A stretch of DNA of 8,642 nucleotides from Halobacteriaceae archaeon Tc-Br11_E2g27 (GCA_001564135.1 LKNH01000102.1:1-8642), one strand, 5' to 3'. Positions 1 to 6,108 are shown, counted from the first letter of the stretch. The notes: generated by a model not told the origin, from the sequence alone. Translations and numbers: made by a program.

Positions 1-588
1 GCCATCCGTTCCCAGACGGCGGATGATTGTCAGGACGATATCCTTGGCTGTGACGCCCTCACCGAGTTCACCGGTGACCTCGATTTTGCGGACCTTCTTT
101 TTGTCCATCGCGATGGTCTGCGTGGCGAGGACATCGCGAATCTGTGAGGTACCGATACCGAACGCTAGCGCGCCGAACGCGCCGTGTGTCGAGGTGTGGC
201 TGTCCCCACAGACGATGGTCATACCGGGCTGGGTGAGTCCCTGCTCCGGGCCAATAACGTGGACGATACCCTGATTGCCCGTCGTCGGGTCATCAAACTG
301 GATACCCGCTTCGCGGACGTTCTCCTCCAGTTCGGCCATCATCTCCTCCGCAGCGTCGTTTTTGAACGGGCGGTCACGGTCGTCGGTTGGGACGATGTGG
401 TCGACGGTTGCGTGGGTCAAATCCGGACGAGCGACCTCGATATCACGCTCGCGGAGCATCCCGAACGCCTGCGGGCTCGTCACTTCGTGAATCAGATGCA
501 AGCCGACAAACAGCTGGTCCTGCCCGTTCGGTAGCTCTGTCACCTTGTGGTGGTCCCAGACCTTGTCGTAGAGCGTGTTCTCACTCAT
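1..588 (-). CDS. leuC: 3-isopropylmalate dehydratase large subunit, N-terminal 196 codons (3' end outside window)
   Basis: LeuC is the large subunit of isopropylmalate isomerase. With LeuD it interconverts 2- and 3-isopropylmalate in cytosolic leucine synthesis, using a [4Fe-4S] cluster. The frame is open from the ATG at 588 to the window edge, giving 196 of the roughly 470 residues usual for the family. The N terminus (MSENTLYDKVWDHH) is typical, and the aconitase-family signature CGDSHTSTHGAFGA lies at about residues 127-140. The cluster-binding cysteines belong to the missing C-terminal part and cannot be checked. The start is supported by a GGAGGAA ribosome binding site at 599-605 and by overlap with the end of the small ORF upstream (the last 8 nt of that ORF). 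It is the last visible gene of the ilvB-ilvN-ilvC operon. leuD and leuB would be expected next, outside the window. Confidence 0.96.
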   Translation of the reverse strand, partial: MSENTLYDKVWDHHKVTELPNGQDQLFVGLHLIHEVTSPQAFGMLRERDIEVARPDLTHATVDHIVPTDDRDRPFKNDAAEEMMAELEENVREAGIQFDDPTTGNQGIVHVIGPEQGLTQPGMTIVCGDSHTSTHGAFGALAFGIGTSQIRDVLATQTIAMDKKKVRKIEVTGELGEGVTAKDIVLTIIRRLGTDG

Positions 589-799
589 CGCTTACTGCTT
601 CCTCCGAGTCGTCCTGCGGGCCACGTTCAAAGCTTCGGACAGCGCCCTTGGCAGGTGACTCGTGTTCGACATCCGCCATCGTTTCGTCGTCTGTACTTCG
701 GTCGTATCCCCCGTCGGCGACGGGGGCCGGGCCGTACACTGCCAGCCCGAATGTGTCGTTCGTATCAGGGTGTGTCTGGTCGACGTCTTTCATTTTCAT
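581..799 (-). CDS. Small acidic protein of unknown function between ilvC and leuC (72 aa)
   Basis: I do not recognise a domain. The 72 residues are rich in Asp, Glu and Ser, with a short hydrophobic patch around FGLAVYGPAPVA (residues 17-28), no cysteine, no membrane segment and no signal peptide. Evidence that it is a gene is contextual. A ribosome binding site GAGGAGTGAT (805-814) overlaps the ilvC stop. The ATG lies 6 nt past that stop, and the 3' end overlaps the leuC start by 8 nt, so leuC translation is probably coupled to it. A second in-frame ATG at codon 3 is an alternative start. From memory, haloarchaea often carry a small ORF at this place, but I cannot verify homology. It may be an accessory factor for the flanking enzymes or mainly a coupling device for leuC. 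The function is unknown. Confidence 0.75.
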   Translation of the reverse strand: MKMKDVDQTHPDTNDTFGLAVYGPAPVADGGYDRSTDDETMADVEHESPAKGAVRSFERGPQDDSEEAVSDE

Positions 800-805
800 A
801 GGTAA

Positions 806-1810
806 TCACTCCTCTGTGGCCTCGCCCCACGCGAACAACTCGCGCAGGCGCTCGCCAACTTCCTCGATTTCATGGTTCTGTTCTGCCTTCCGAATCTGGG
901 TGTAAGACGGCCGGTTCGTCTGGTTCTCGGAAATCCACTCCCGAGCGAACTCGCCGTTCTGGACCTGTTCAAGGATGGTTTCCATCCCCTCGCGGTTGAT
1001 AACTTCCTCACCGCGGGTGAGTCCACCGTATTCGGCGGTATCGGAGACGGAGTTCCACATGCCCATGTGGCCACCCTCGTACATCAGGTCGACAATCAGC
1101 TTGAGTTCGTTCAGACACTCGAAGTAGGCCATCTCCGGCGAGTAGCCTGCATCGACGAGCGTCTCGAAGCCAGCTTTCACCATCTCGGTGACGCCGCCAC
1201 AGAGGACGGCCTGTTCGCCGAACAGGTCAGTCTCGGTCTCTTCCTGGAACGTCGTCTCGATGACGCCAGCGCGGGTACAGCCGATTGCTTCAGCGTAGGC
1301 CAGTCCTTCCTCGTGGGCGTCGCCGGTTGCGTTCTGGTAGACTGCAAGCAGGCCAGGCGTTCCCTCTCCGCGTTTGTAGGTTCGGCGGACGAGGTGACCG
1401 GGTGATTTTGGTGCGACCATCGTCACGTCCACGTGTTCTGGCGGGTCAATCTGGTTGTAGTGGATGTTGAATCCGTGTGCGAACTGGAGCGTGTCGCCTT
1501 CCTCAAGTTCAGGCTCGATTTCATCGTAGACGGCTGGCTGAATCGTATCCGGCACCAGCATCACCATAATCTGTGCTTCGGCCGCTGCCTCGGCAGGCGT
1601 CCCGACACGCAGTCCGTCGGCTTCCGCCTCGACGCGTGATGAGGAGTCCTCTTTCAGCCCCACAATCACGTCGACACCGCTGTCGTTGAGGTTCTGTGCG
1701 TGAGCGTGTCCCTGGCTGCCGTAGCCGAGCACTGCCACTGTCTTGTCTTCGAGATACGATGCATCCGCGTCGTCGTCGTAATATACTGTTGTGCTAAATT
1801 CGTCAGTCAT
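806..1810 (-). CDS. ilvC: Ketol-acid reductoisomerase (class I, 334 aa)
   Basis: IlvC converts 2-acetolactate or 2-aceto-2-hydroxybutyrate to the dihydroxy acids, with Mg2+ and NAD(P)H, in the shared valine/leucine/isoleucine pathway. The N-terminal Rossmann part shows GYGSQGHAHAQN (residues 29-40). The catalytic part shows FAHGFNIH (His112), APKSPGH (Lys135), the metal-binding DLFGEQ (Asp195, Glu199), FECLNELK (Glu231, Glu235) and the serine region NSVSDTAEYG. The length matches short class I enzymes, which have a single knotted C-terminal domain. Serines in the loop after the second strand (residues 57-59) hint at NADPH use, but this is uncertain. The start at 1810 is supported by a GGAGGT site at 1819-1824 and an 8-nt overlap with the end of ilvN. 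No defects are seen. Confidence 0.98.
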   Translation of the reverse strand: MTDEFSTTVYYDDDADASYLEDKTVAVLGYGSQGHAHAQNLNDSGVDVIVGLKEDSSSRVEAEADGLRVGTPAEAAAEAQIMVMLVPDTIQPAVYDEIEPELEEGDTLQFAHGFNIHYNQIDPPEHVDVTMVAPKSPGHLVRRTYKRGEGTPGLLAVYQNATGDAHEEGLAYAEAIGCTRAGVIETTFQEETETDLFGEQAVLCGGVTEMVKAGFETLVDAGYSPEMAYFECLNELKLIVDLMYEGGHMGMWNSVSDTAEYGGLTRGEEVINREGMETILEQVQNGEFAREWISENQTNRPSYTQIRKAEQNHEIEEVGERLRELFAWGEATEE

Positions 1811-2462
1811 CTGAAATTACCTCCGTTTCGACTTGTGCTTCTGTCGGTGCCTGATTCGGCTGTTTGACCTGTGCGGTCGGTGATTCACCGCGAGCGAGTG
1901 CGGCGTCACCGGTGCGTGCCAGTTCGCGAATGCCGAACTGGGCGTAGGCGTCGATTGCGTCGTTAATCTTCTGCTCGTTGCCGGTCAACTCGACCGTAAT
2001 TGACCGTGGCCCGGCATCGAGCGTCTGTCCGTCGTACATGTCGGTGATGGCGTTGACCTTGTCCGGTTCGTCGCCGTTGACCTTGATGATGACCAGTTCG
2101 CGCTGAATCGCGTCGGACGCAAGCTCTCGAACTGAAATCACGGGAATCCGCTTTTCCAGTTGCTTTTTCGCTTGGTCGATACCTGGTCGTGGCTCCTCAA
2201 TGACAATGGTCATCCGGGCAAGCGAGTCATCTGTCGTCGTGCCGACGGTAAGCGACTCGATATTGAACTGACGGCGGCTGAACAGTCCGGAAATCTCAGC
2301 CAGCACACCGGGTTCGTGTTTGACCAGCGCCGAGAGCACCGCACGCTCCGGCGGGTGGTGGGCCTCCGCTTCGGGGTCGATGCGGATACCCTGTTTGTTC
2401 CGTCGTCCTTTTGGGTGCATCCGTTCGTCCGGTCCAGGACCGGGGAGTTCTCCGGGGCTCAT
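1803..2462 (-). CDS. ilvN: Acetohydroxyacid synthase regulatory (small) subunit, 219 aa
   Basis: This is the regulatory partner of IlvB. Small subunits raise the activity of the catalytic subunit and usually confer feedback inhibition by valine, which binds between ACT domains. An ACT domain spans about residues 41-112 (AVLSALVKHEPGVLAEISG, then FNIESLTVG), followed by the small-subunit C-terminal domain at about 120-185. The protein is longer than bacterial IlvH (about 160 aa) because of a basic and proline-rich N-terminal tail and a polar C-terminal tail of about 35 residues; such tails are common in halophiles. The ATG overlaps the ilvB stop as ATGA and is preceded by GGAGGA (2469-2474). 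Met15 is a possible alternative start, but the ribosome binding site favours 2462. The 3' end overlaps ilvC. Confidence 0.95.
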   Translation of the reverse strand: MSPGELPGPGPDERMHPKGRRNKQGIRIDPEAEAHHPPERAVLSALVKHEPGVLAEISGLFSRRQFNIESLTVGTTTDDSLARMTIVIEEPRPGIDQAKKQLEKRIPVISVRELASDAIQRELVIIKVNGDEPDKVNAITDMYDGQTLDAGPRSITVELTGNEQKINDAIDAYAQFGIRELARTGDAALARGESPTAQVKQPNQAPTEAQVETEVISDD

Positions 2463-4258
2463 TTTAATTCCTCCAGATGTTCTTCGTTGAGTGCAAAGCG
2501 GGCGTTATCACCGCCGCTTGGCACCATCGGGTAGACGTTTTCTGCCGGGTCGATGTGGGCGTCAATGACGGATGGGCCGTCATACTCGCGAGCTTCCTGA
2601 ATCGTCTCTTCGACGCCCTCGTAGGTTTCGACGCGCAGTCCCTGTGCGCCAAAGGCCTCTGCGAGTTTGTCGAACTGTGGAATCCATGGATACTCCGAGG
2701 CCATCCGCCGACCGCCGTAGAAGCCATCCTGCCACTGGCGAACCATGCCGATGGCTTCGTTGTTCAACACGACGATGGTGATATTGAGGTTCTCACGGAC
2801 CGCTACCGTCAGCTCCTGTGCGGTCATGAGGAACGAGCCGTCGCCGTCAAAGGCAACGACTTCCTGGTCAGGCGCAGCCAGTTTTGCACCGATTGCCGCT
2901 GGCACTGCATAGCCCATCGTTCCGAGACCGTGTGAGGTCACCCAGGTGCGCGGTTTCGTCCACGTCCAGTACTGCCAGGCCCACATCTGGTGTTGGCCGA
3001 CACCGGCAGCCACGATGGTATCATCGGGTGTGAGTTCGTCGTATTTTTCGACGACATACTCCGGTTTCAGCGGTTCGTCCTCCGGCATCTCGTAATCCAG
3101 TGGATACTCGTCTTTCCAGGTCTGGCACTGTTCGCGCCACTCGTCGGCCGGTGGCGAACCGGACATTGCCTCATGGAGTTGCTCGATAACGACCGCTGCA
3201 TCGCCGATAAGCGGGTAATCCGCCTCGACGTTTTTCGAGATTTCGGCTGGGTCGATATCCACATGAATCACTTCAGCATCCGGCGCGAACGTCTCGATAT
3301 CCCCAGTCAGTCGGTCGTCAAACCGGGTTCCGATTCCCACCAACACGTCACAGTTTGAGATAGCGAGGTTCGCATCCCCCGTCCCGTGCATGCCGGCAAT
3401 TCCCTGGTCGAGCGGGTCCGTCTGTGGAAATGCACCTGTTCCGGGCATCGTTGCCGTCACTGGAATCTCGAAATCGCGGGCGAAGGCTCGTAGTTCGTCG
3501 CAGGCCTCGCCTTTGATGACGCCGCCACCAGCCAGAATCACCGGCCGTTCCGCACTCGCCAGTGCATCGGCTGCCTGCTGAACGATGACAGAATCGGCTT
3601 CTGTTGGCGGGTCGTAGGTGTCCGGCGTCCGTGGCTCACCGACGGTCGCCGAGGTTTCTCCCTGTGTGGTATCTTTGGGTAGGTCAACCAGCGTCGGCCC
3701 TTGCCGACCTTCGTTTGCCAGCGCCCACGCAGTCCCGACATCTTCACCGACGGTATCCGTATCGTCCGAGAAGATGTTGTATTTCGTGATTGGCTGTGTG
3801 ATACCGATAGTATCGGTCTCCTGAAACGCGTCGTTGCCAACGAAGTTTGTCGGCACCTGTCCGGTTAGCGCAATCAGGGGGTCCGAGTCCATGTTGGCAT
3901 CGGCGATACCCGTGATGAGGTTTGTCGCGCCGGGACCGGACGTTGCCATACAGACACCAGGGTCCCCAGTGACGATGCCGTACGCATCGGCGGCGTGGAC
4001 AGCACCCTGTTCGTGTGCCATCGTGATATGCGTCATCTGTTCGTGTTCGTAAAGGGCATCGTAAACGGGCATGATTGCTCCGCCCTGCACGCCGAACAGA
4101 TACTCGACGCCGGCGTTTTCGAGCGCGTCAACGACTGCCTCAGCGCCAGTCTGCGTTGGCTGGTCCGCTGTTTCCGCGGCGTCAACGTCTGTCGATTGGT
4201 TCGACGAGTTAGCCTCGTCGTCCTGTTCTTCCCTCGAAATGGATGCTCGTTCGCTCAT
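2459..4258 (-). CDS. ilvB: Acetohydroxyacid synthase catalytic (large) subunit, 599 aa
   Basis: This thiamine diphosphate enzyme condenses two pyruvates to acetolactate, or pyruvate with 2-oxobutyrate to acetohydroxybutyrate, which is the committed step to Val/Leu and Ile. Domains run in the usual order. The PYR domain (about 37-200) has the catalytic Glu83 in AHEQGAVHAADAYG and the SGPGATN motif. The central domain spans about 225-365. The PP domain has the ThDP/Mg motif starting GDGSFLMT (472) and ending LNNEAIGM (498-505). The first 35 residues form an acidic tail lacking in bacterial enzymes. The start at 4258 has a strong GGAGGA site at 4265-4270, so the mRNA must begin upstream, and it overlaps a small threonine-rich ORF by ATGA. 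It heads the ilvB-ilvN-ilvC-ORF-leuC operon. The leader looks like an attenuator (see 4255-4565). Confidence 0.98.
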   Translation of the reverse strand: MSERASISREEQDDEANSSNQSTDVDAAETADQPTQTGAEAVVDALENAGVEYLFGVQGGAIMPVYDALYEHEQMTHITMAHEQGAVHAADAYGIVTGDPGVCMATSGPGATNLITGIADANMDSDPLIALTGQVPTNFVGNDAFQETDTIGITQPITKYNIFSDDTDTVGEDVGTAWALANEGRQGPTLVDLPKDTTQGETSATVGEPRTPDTYDPPTEADSVIVQQAADALASAERPVILAGGGVIKGEACDELRAFARDFEIPVTATMPGTGAFPQTDPLDQGIAGMHGTGDANLAISNCDVLVGIGTRFDDRLTGDIETFAPDAEVIHVDIDPAEISKNVEADYPLIGDAAVVIEQLHEAMSGSPPADEWREQCQTWKDEYPLDYEMPEDEPLKPEYVVEKYDELTPDDTIVAAGVGQHQMWAWQYWTWTKPRTWVTSHGLGTMGYAVPAAIGAKLAAPDQEVVAFDGDGSFLMTAQELTVAVRENLNITIVVLNNEAIGMVRQWQDGFYGGRRMASEYPWIPQFDKLAEAFGAQGLRVETYEGVEETIQEAREYDGPSVIDAHIDPAENVYPMVPSGGDNARFALNEEHLEELK

Positions 4259-4362
4259 GAACGGTCCTCCGTGTTCGGTGTCGCTTGCATAGTCGTGGTC
4301 TGTGTTGTCATGGTCGGTGCGGTTCGTTGCAATGTCGCCGATGCTGTGGTTCGTGTGTTCAT
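4255..4362 (-). CDS. Putative threonine-rich upstream ORF coupled to ilvB (35 aa)
   Basis: This short ORF starts at the ATG at 4362 and ends in a TGA that overlaps the ilvB ATG as ATGA, the same coupling arrangement seen at ilvB-ilvN. Thirteen of its 35 residues are threonine, mostly encoded by ACA and ACC, with no Ile or Val and a single Leu. An AAGGA sequence lies 6 nt before the start and may serve as a weak ribosome binding site. Threonine is the precursor of isoleucine through threonine deaminase, so a threonine-responsive leader peptide is conceivable. The composition also fits a merely A/C-rich, unstructured stretch that keeps the ilvB ribosome binding site open. The same frame continues upstream without a stop to about 4740, but I do not think that longer version is a gene. 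Confidence 0.4.
   Translation of the reverse strand: MNTRTTASATLQRTAPTMTTQTTTMQATPNTEDRS
4265..4270 (-). promoter_or_regulatory. Ribosome binding site of ilvB
   Basis: GGAGGA lies 6 nt before the ilvB ATG. Such a site works only on a leadered transcript, so the ilvB mRNA must start well upstream, consistent with the TATA box at 4557-4565. The site lies inside the threonine-rich uORF, so ribosomes translating that uORF would pass over it. Confidence 0.85.
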
Positions 4363-4376
4363 TCGATATCCTTGTG

Positions 4377-4403
4377 CGGCTGTGTCACGAGAATCGACAG
4401 CCG
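4377..4403 (-). promoter_or_regulatory. Stem-loop in ilvB leader, upstream of the threonine-rich uORF
   Basis: On the transcribed strand CGGCTGT (4403-4397) and ACAGCCG (4383-4377) form a perfect 7-bp stem with a 13-nt loop. The 3' arm ends about 9 nt before the AAGGA site of the threonine-rich uORF. The same 3' arm can pair alternatively, through ACAGCC, with GGCTGT in the 5' side of the GC hairpin at 4460-4475, so the two structures could compete. The function is inferred. Confidence 0.45.
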
Positions 4404-4459
4404 AGACAGCGACTGAGCTGGTCGGTTTGACACTTGTAGCACGAGGAGAGAATGGTGAT

Positions 4460-4475
4460 GGGGCTATACAGCCCC
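4460..4475 (-). promoter_or_regulatory. GC-rich hairpin at the end of the leader ORF; candidate attenuator
   Basis: The transcribed strand reads GGGGCT-GTAT-AGCCCC, a perfect 6-bp stem with a 4-nt loop. It contains the last codons of the leader ORF, and the TAG stop sits across the loop and 3' arm. A pyrimidine-rich stretch (TTCTCTCCTC) follows 6-7 nt later; it is not a pure U-tract, so intrinsic termination is uncertain. A ribosome paused on the Ile/Val codons just upstream would physically prevent folding. Confidence 0.55.
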
Positions 4476-4532
4476 TACAATAATCGCACCGCTGACGAGG
4501 GTTCGAACCTGTGTGCCAGCGGTCAATCGCAT
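4464..4532 (-). CDS. Putative branched-chain amino acid leader peptide of the ilv operon (22 aa)
   Basis: A 22-codon ORF opens at the ATG at 4532, about 29 nt downstream of the centre of a TATA box, where a leaderless haloarchaeal transcript should begin. Eight of 22 residues are Leu, Ile or Val, concentrated at the end (SGAIIVGAV, residues 14-22). The Ile codons are ATT ATT and both late Val codons are GTA, whereas neighbouring genes mostly use GTC for valine and I saw almost no GTA in them. The TAG stop lies within the GC hairpin at 4460-4475, and a 9-bp stem folds within codons 4-15. This is the layout of a classical amino-acid leader peptide. Alternatives are a chance ORF in an unusually long untranslated leader, or the remnant of a small protein gene. 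No Shine-Dalgarno sequence is expected for a leaderless start. Confidence 0.55.
   Translation of the reverse strand: MRLTAGTQVRTLVSGAIIVGAV
4488..4523 (-). promoter_or_regulatory. Stem-loop inside the leader ORF with a palindromic, T-loop-like apex
   Basis: ACCGCTGGC (codons 4-6) can pair with GTCAGCGGT (codons 13-15) over 9 bp with one G-U wobble. The 18-nt loop contains GGTTCGAACC, a perfect 10-bp palindrome (4500-4509) that can form a 3-bp stem closing a TTCGAAC loop, like the T-arm of a tRNA. A translating ribosome would melt this stem on its way to the Ile-Ile-Val codons. It could therefore tie translation of the leader to downstream folding. The function is inferred. Confidence 0.5.
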
Positions 4533-4556
4533 CAGTATGAGAGTGACTCCCCGCGG

Positions 4557-4565
4557 AAATATAAA
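4557..4565 (-). promoter_or_regulatory. TATA box of the ilvB operon
   Basis: TTTATATTT on the minus strand is a good archaeal TATA box within GC-rich surroundings. Its centre (about 4561) predicts transcription starting near 4534, only a few nt before the ATG at 4532. That gives a leader of roughly 275 nt before ilvB, unusually long for haloarchaea, where most mRNAs are leaderless. Confidence 0.7.
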
Positions 4566-4659
4566 CGTTCCTTCTCATGGCGGGGCATGTCACTGTGTCC
4601 GATTGCGCTTTCGGCACTGTTAGACGGCGCTGGCGTCGGTCTCCCGTTCGCATGTCTGT

Positions 4660-4683
4660 GGGCGGGCGTGATGACGCCTGCCC
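4660..4683 (-). terminator. Possible end-of-leuA hairpin
   Basis: Beginning 20 nt after the leuA stop, GGGC and GGCGT pair with ACGCC and GCCC across a CATC loop (4 bp, one A-C mismatch, 5 bp). No U-rich tract follows on the minus strand, so this may be a processing or stability element rather than a terminator. The rest of 4566-4702 shows no gene or other clear signal. Confidence 0.35.
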
Positions 4684-4702
4684 GAAGGTTCCGGTCATCG
4701 GC

Positions 4703-5933
4703 CTACGTCCGGACCTCCTCTTTGGCGTGTTCAACGCCAACCTCGCGGGCGAACTTTTCGAGCTCGGAGACGGTGACGCGCTGGGCCTGTGCGCCGAAAT
4801 CTTTCACCCGGCGGGTTACCTCTCTGACCTCCTCGTCGGTCGGGTCGAAGCCGACCTCTTTCAGTCGCTGTTTGACCGAGTGTGTCCCGGTGTGTTTCCC
4901 GAGAACGAGTTCGCGCTGTGCGCCAACCATCTCGGGGGTCATGACACCCGGTTCGAACGTATCCGCATTCTCGATGACACCCGCGGCGTGAATGCCGCTC
5001 TCGTGGGAGAACGCGTTCGCACCGACAACCGGTTTGTTTCCGGGAACGGGTACGTCGGATTTCTCTTCGACGAGCCGTGATAGCTCGGTGATTTTGGTCG
5101 TGTCGATGCCAGTGGAGACGTTATACAGCGACTCCAGTGCCATCACAACCTCCTCGTAGGCGGCGTTGCCGGCCCGTTCGCCGATGCCGTTGACCGACAC
5201 CTGTGCCTGACTGGCACCGGCTTCGTAGCCGGCCAGTGCGTTCGCCGCAGCCAGCCCAAAGTCATCATGAGTGTGTACGTCAACGCGCGCATCACCAGCG
5301 TCGGCGACCTCGACAACCTTTGCAACCATCTTTTGGAAGCGGGTTGGGGTGGCAACACCCGTCGTATCCGGAATGTTAATCCAGTCCGCACCGGCGTCGA
5401 CAGTTTCCTCGATAATCTCCAGCAAGAACGCCTCGTCCGTTCTGGTGGCGTCCATCGGGGAGAACATACACTCGACACCGGCCTCTTTTACACGCTCGAC
5501 GGAGGCGACAGCACGCTCTAACGCGTCTTCGCGCGTCGCGTGCATCGAATCCTCTAGCTGGACGTCACTGGTCGAGACGAAAACGTGAACCAGATCGACG
5601 CCGCTGTCGAGTGCGGCCTCTACATCTATATCGACAACCCGTGCCAGTCCGCAGACGGTCGTTGAACTCGATGCAACGATGTCGCGGACGGCCTCGAACT
5701 CCGCATCGCTGTTGACGGGGAAGCCTGCCTCGATGACGTGCGTGCCCATCTCGTCGAGCAGCGCGGCTATCTCGCGTTTATCTTCGTACGAGAACGATGT
5801 CCGAGGCGTCTGCTCTCCGTCGCGGAGTGTGGTGTCGAAAATCCGTGCGTCGTCTATCTCAGAAGTACTGTCCAGTGTACCCTGGAAGAACTCGATCCGC
5901 CGGGGCTCCCGACGTATCCTCGTTGTTGGACAT
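4703..5933 (-). CDS. leuA: 2-isopropylmalate synthase family protein, with an apparent 1-nt frameshift near the start
   Basis: This family condenses acetyl-CoA with 2-oxoisovalerate (LeuA) or a related 2-oxo acid. The conserved frame shows RIFDTTLRDGEQTPRTSFS, the metal ligands of HTHDDFGLAAAN, NGIGERAGNA and HESGIHAAGV. It remains open upstream to 5944 but has no ATG, GTG or TTG before the internal Met codon at 5749, which would cut off the first catalytic strand. The only well-placed ATG (5933), 32 nt after a TATA box, is in another frame and stops at 5859. Dropping one base of the G4 run at 5902-5905 (plus strand) joins the frames into a 409-residue protein. Cause: sequencing error, mutation, programmed +1 shift or non-standard start. 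The protein ends without the roughly 120-residue leucine-binding domain of bacterial LeuA. Citramalate or homocitrate synthase activity is possible, but ilv/leuC neighbours favour LeuA. Confidence 0.88.
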
Positions 5934-5961
5934 AAGCATTCGAATCAAGGACGCTCCACAC

Positions 5962-5969
5962 ATATATAT
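5962..5969 (-). promoter_or_regulatory. TATA box of leuA
   Basis: ATATATAT lies about 32 nt before the ATG at 5933 on the minus strand. This predicts an mRNA beginning about 5 nt before that ATG, i.e. an almost leaderless transcript with no room for a Shine-Dalgarno sequence. It supports 5933 as the intended leuA start despite the frame problem. Confidence 0.65.
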
Positions 5970-6073
5970 CTGTCCACAACCGTCCATATTGCCAGCACGA
6001 GAGCCGGTCGTTTATGAACAATTGGGCAGAATTAGCTCCGTGGAAATAACTCTCAAGCATCAAACGTAATGAG

Positions 6074-6083
6074 AAATATTAAA
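6074..6083 (+). promoter_or_regulatory. TATA box of the methionine synthase genes
   Basis: AAATATTAAA is centred about 30 nt before the ATG at 6109, predicting a transcription start a few nt before that codon (leaderless mRNA). The 175-nt stretch 5934-6108 is a divergent promoter region shared with leuA. I see no riboswitch or other gene in it. Confidence 0.65.
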
Positions 6084-6108
6084 GCTCGTCATTCCATACG
6101 GGCAGCCA

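Noticed and set aside
872..1405. Plus-strand open frames opposite ilvC, and similar ones opposite ilvB, leuA and the methionine synthase genes
   Set aside because: They are antisense shadows caused by the GC-rich third positions of the real genes. They have no promoter, ribosome binding site or recognisable protein motifs.
4464..4560. A tRNA gene, suggested by GGTTCGAACC next to a CAGCGGT acceptor-like stem
   Set aside because: The T-stem pairs over only 3 bp, no D or anticodon arm can be found at the right distances, and the matching acceptor strand lies immediately before the T-arm instead of about 50 nt upstream.
4255..4740. Long minus-strand frame (161 codons) spanning the end of leuA, the whole leader and the ilvB start
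   Set aside because: It overlaps leuA, runs through the TATA box and all hairpins, and its translation is basic and low in complexity, unlike the acidic neighbours. Only the last 35 codons, after the ATG at 4362, are considered as a possible uORF.
4703..5749. leuA starting at the internal Met codon at 5749
   Set aside because: The conserved DTTLRDGEQ motif with a metal ligand lies upstream of it in the same frame, so such a protein would lack part of the active site. There is also no ribosome binding site or promoter at that place.
5859..5933. The 24-codon ORF from the ATG at 5933 as a leucine leader peptide for leuA
   Set aside because: It holds only one leucine and one valine, has no hairpin at its end, and overlaps the conserved N-terminal coding sequence of LeuA. 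A broken leuA start explains it better.
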